A DNA stretch of 64,000 nucleotides, taken from assembly GCA_039111635.1 (NCBI GenBank), contig JBCAQO010000001.1, positions 496,001 to 560,000 of the forward strand, written 5' to 3'. The stretch is from Heterobasidion occidentale (taxonomy: Eukaryota > Basidiomycota > Agaricomycetes > Russulales > Bondarzewiaceae). Positions 61,690-64,000 of this stretch are shown piece after piece; positions within the stretch are counted from its first letter, which is position 1, and each line of letters opens with the position of its first letter. Below the pieces are notes generated by a model. It saw nothing but the letters and a program-made list of their open reading frames with translations, was not told where the DNA came from and searched no databases. The position numbers and the translations under genes were made by a program.

Positions 61690-62784
61690 ACCAAAGCTGT
61701 TTGAATACATACCCCAACGTGTTCACTTTGAAGATGTCCGCGCCAGCCGAGAGAAGGAACTTGACGATGCGAATGCAACCTATGGCGCAGGCCTAATGAG
61801 GCGCGGTGTGTCCGTCGTCATGTTCGGGTCCATGTCGGCCGGCGGATTGATGAGGATGTCTGGGAGTCGATTAGAGTCAGAGATAAAATATTCCAGGTAT
61901 TCCAGGATCTGGTCTCCGTAAGATTTTGCGGCGCCCATCCCGTTCACTCTCGTGGAGGGCTCCGCGTCGGAACCGTCATCGAGATCCTGCCCGCACCGCT
62001 TGCGTTTTCGACTAGGAGGCGATAGTGAGTTGTGGCCACCATCGATACCGTTGAATCCAAAGAGAGGCGGCTCAGGACTGCTCAAGACGGGGGAGGGTAT
62101 GCGCGAGCTCGACGAGACTTCCAACGGCGAAGGCGTCATGGACCTGCCTTCGGACCTACGGATGGACGCATGATCTAGTAAAGAGGCTTCTTCAACCTCG
62201 GGGACGGGCTTACGCCCTCTACGAGTATATGTGCCGACTGAAGGCGGGTCCGCACCCGACGCGCAGGCCGGCCCGGCCACAAGGTGTTTCGGAGCTAGAT
62301 GGGGGCTCTTCGCGGCGGGTTGGAGCTCAATGAGAGGGCGGAGCGCATGGTCGCAGTTGTACTACTTGGCAAGCAGCAGTCCTCTCTCTAGAGGAATCCA
62401 AGTGCCTAGATGCGACGGGCCAATGCGAGGGAGAAGAGGTGTCAGGGCACGAGAGACGGGGGGAGAGACAACTGCGGAGAGACTCGCCTTGGTACTTCCC
62501 TTCTCGTGCTCGCCCTTCTGTACCTCACGCTCGAGGACCCTCGTGCACTGGAGCTTATCGAGGCCGGCCAACTTGATGATCTGTATCGCCCTTGCACATC
62601 CTGGACGCGTTCCAACGCCTGAATCAGCGTGATTCTTCACATGCGGGCGAAAGAAAGACGCACATCTCGTAGACGGGGATCCCGCTGTACGTGGCCTGAA
62701 TGGGAAAGAGGCCATGAGAGAGGGGAGGCGAGGACAAACGGGTAGCTGTACCTTGAATATCGTCTGACCGTCCTTCAGCACCAT
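61690..62784 (-). pseudogene. Truncated Mbp1-type APSES/KilA-N transcription factor relic with ankyrin remnant
   Basis: Relic of the DNA-binding subunit of the G1/S regulator MBF. Start MVLKDGQTIFK (62784) joins over a GT-AG intron to ATYSGIPVYEM, then QIIKLAGLDKLQCTRVLERE with VQKGEHEK, and GKYQ/GTWIPLERGLLLAK: the Mbp1 KilA-N domain. Defects: the segment between VYEM and QIIK is scrambled; the VQGGYG part of the loop between HEK and GKYQ is missing; TAG at 62362-62364 interrupts LLLAK-YNCDHALRPL. The open stretch to 61780 (PSVGTYTRRGRKP, SRKRKRCGQDLDDGSDAEPS, DQILEYLEYFISDSNRLPDI) is followed by a -1 shift to DDGHTAPH, TAG (61793-61795), ACAIGCIRIVKFLLSAGADI with FKVNTLG, the first ankyrin repeat, where it stops. 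The rest of the ankyrin and helical region is absent. A functional copy presumably exists elsewhere. Confidence 0.75.
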
Positions 62785-63185
62785 TATTGTGTGTGAGCAG
62801 CGCGGCAGCGGGCTGCTGTGTATTGAGTGTTGAGTGTTGCGCGTTGGGCGGCTTGTCGCGTTGGCCGGTGCCAGGGGAGCTCGGGCCGCAGACTTCCGCA
62901 GACGCGTGCTGCAACACAACAAGGGTAAACAACCTCGCCTTCACAACCGAACCACATCAGTCTGTCCCTTTGTTTTTTAACGAGTTCCGACCCGTCGCTT
63001 CGCGACTTTCACACAATGCTGAATACTATTTGTGGGTGTTAGGGTTGAATCTGAGTTTTGTTGTTTGGTTTAAAAAAAATATGAGGCTTTAGATACTTTT
63101 GTTGGTTGCATGCTACACATTGTAGGCTACCTGTAGTCTGTGTGAAGTCTGTTGTTTGCTATATAATTGTGACTTGATTACCTGT
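62785..63185. other. Gap between Mbp1 relic and minisatellite
   Basis: About 400 bases, becoming AT-rich (for example GTTTAAAAAAAATATGAGG at about 63067). No gene seen. Confidence 0.4.
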
Positions 63186-63842
63186 TGCTTGTGCCTCCGT
63201 CGCTTGTTGTGCTCCGCTTGTCGCGCGCTTGTGCCTCCGTCGCTTGTGCCTCCGTCGCTTGTGCTCCGTCGCTTGTGCTCCCGTCGCTTGTGCTGCGTGT
63301 GTCGCTTGTGCTCCCGTCGCTTGTGTGTCGCTTGTGCTCCCGTCGCTTGTGCTCCCGTCGCTTGTGCTCCCGTCGCTTGTGCTCCCGTCGCTTGTGTCCC
63401 GTCGCTTGTGCTCCCGTCGCTTGTGCTCCCGTCGCTTGTGCTCCCGTCGCTTGTGCTCCCGTCGCTTGTGCTCCCGTCGCTTGTGCTCCCGTCGCTTGTG
63501 CTCCCGTCGCTTGTGCTCCGTCGCTTGTGCTCCCGTCGCTTGTGCTCCCGTCGCTTGTGCTCCCGTCGCTTGTGCTCCCGTCGCTTGTGCTCCCGTCGCT
63601 TGTGCTCCCGTCGCTTGTGCTCCCATCGCTTGTGCTCCCGTCGCTTGTGCTCCCGTCGCTTGTGCTCCCGTCGCTTGTGCTCCCGTCGCTTGTGCTCCCG
63701 TCGCTTGTGCTCCCGTCGCTTGTGCTCCCGTCGCTTGTGCTCCCGTCGCTTGTGCTCCCGCTTGTGCCCCGTCGCTTGTGCTCCCGTCGCTTGTGCTCCC
63801 GTCGCTTGTGCTCCCGTCGCTTGTGCTCCTGTCACTTGTGTT
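63186..63842. repeat. 15-bp minisatellite, about 40 copies
   Basis: Head-to-tail copies of CTTGTGCTCCCGTCG. Copies from about 63400 to 63765 are almost all exact; variants (14-mers lacking one C, CATCG for CGTCG, GTGTGTCG insertions) concentrate at the two ends. As the unit is a multiple of three without stops, all six frames stay open (LVLPS, LCSRR, CAPVA on +; RREHK, DGSTS, TGAQA on -), which explains the long overlapping frames here. Confidence 0.95.
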
Positions 63843-64000
63843 TTCATTGTTTGCACTCTCATTAGCCTTCCTTCCCTTGTGTGTTGCACCCTGTTTGCTG
63901 CACTCTCTTTGTAGGTTATTGGACATTTTCTCAAAATTCAAGTAATGTTCTTCAAATTCTCCATCACCTGGAATAACAGATATGCAGGATGCATGGAATT
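63843..64000. other. Right edge beyond the minisatellite
   Basis: AT-richer sequence after the repeat; no gene can be supported in the last 158 bases. Confidence 0.4.

Noticed and set aside
63186..63842. Possible CRISPR array
   Set aside because: Units are contiguous 15-mers with no spacers, in a eukaryotic genome.
63113..63945. Several overlapping frames of 220-270 codons on both strands
   Set aside because: They are a by-product of the 15-bp stop-free minisatellite; all six frames are open and none has conserved flanking sequence.

Overview
This window is nuclear DNA from a filamentous basidiomycete, most likely an Agaricomycete. The evidence is the density of short (about 45-75 nt) GT-AG introns in almost every gene, tightly packed genes on both strands, and the gene content: raptor, dynactin p150Glued, a QDE-1-type RNA-dependent RNA polymerase, a CE4 chitin deacetylase with a C-terminal GPI-type tail, a GH43-type glycosidase and fungal-type homeobox and APSES transcription factors. 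Nothing bacterial, viral or organellar was seen.

Layout. 1-194: 3' end of an unidentified + strand gene. 743-6023 (-): raptor/Kog1 of TORC1, divergent from 6344-11040 (+), dynactin p150Glued. 11483-13176 (+): C2H2 zinc-finger protein. 13462-14779 (-): adenosine kinase. 15212-17386 (+): malic enzyme. 17570-18725 (+): U1A/U2B''-type snRNP protein. 19015-20608 (-): histone-deacetylase-fold enzyme, divergent from 20964-25785 (+), the silencing RdRP. 26160-26894 (+): LysM membrane protein with frame breaks. 27117-27903 (+): MARVEL-type membrane protein. 28464-31509 (+): unrecognised membrane protein with a repeated 'SASMWAT' motif. 31842-32577 (-): gluconokinase. 32916-33882 (-): ribosomal protein eL28. 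34507-35254 (-): small secreted or membrane protein. 35955-39087 (+): FGD-type RhoGEF (DH-PH-FYVE). 39416-39912 (-): small charged protein. 40232-41923 (+): Trf4-type non-canonical poly(A) polymerase. 42385-43233 (-) uS4 and 43491-44160 (+) eL21: a divergent ribosomal protein pair. 44389-45597 (+): SCI1-like nuclear protein.

From 45.7 kb rightwards gene quality falls. It holds a degraded multi-exon gene (45764-48377, -), a GH43-type secreted hydrolase (48955-50954, -), a small Gon7-like protein (-), a small hypothetical protein (+), a homeobox gene (54182-55127, +), a class I methyltransferase split by about four one-base shifts (55277-56544, -), a 2.3 kb gene-poor gap, a chitin deacetylase with about three one-base shifts (58888-61015, +), a truncated Mbp1/APSES relic with ankyrin remnants (61690-62784, -), and a 15-bp minisatellite (about 63.19-63.84 kb).

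Most of the left part is core housekeeping (TORC1 signalling, dynein motor, translation, splicing, RNA surveillance, purine salvage, malate and gluconate metabolism). Features of most interest are a 12-nt microexon carrying the catalytic motif of the RdRP, a perfect 52-bp palindrome at 31617-31668, the SASMWAT-repeat protein, the Mbp1 relic beside the minisatellite, and a run of apparent single-base deletions in several otherwise well-conserved genes, which may be consensus errors rather than biology.
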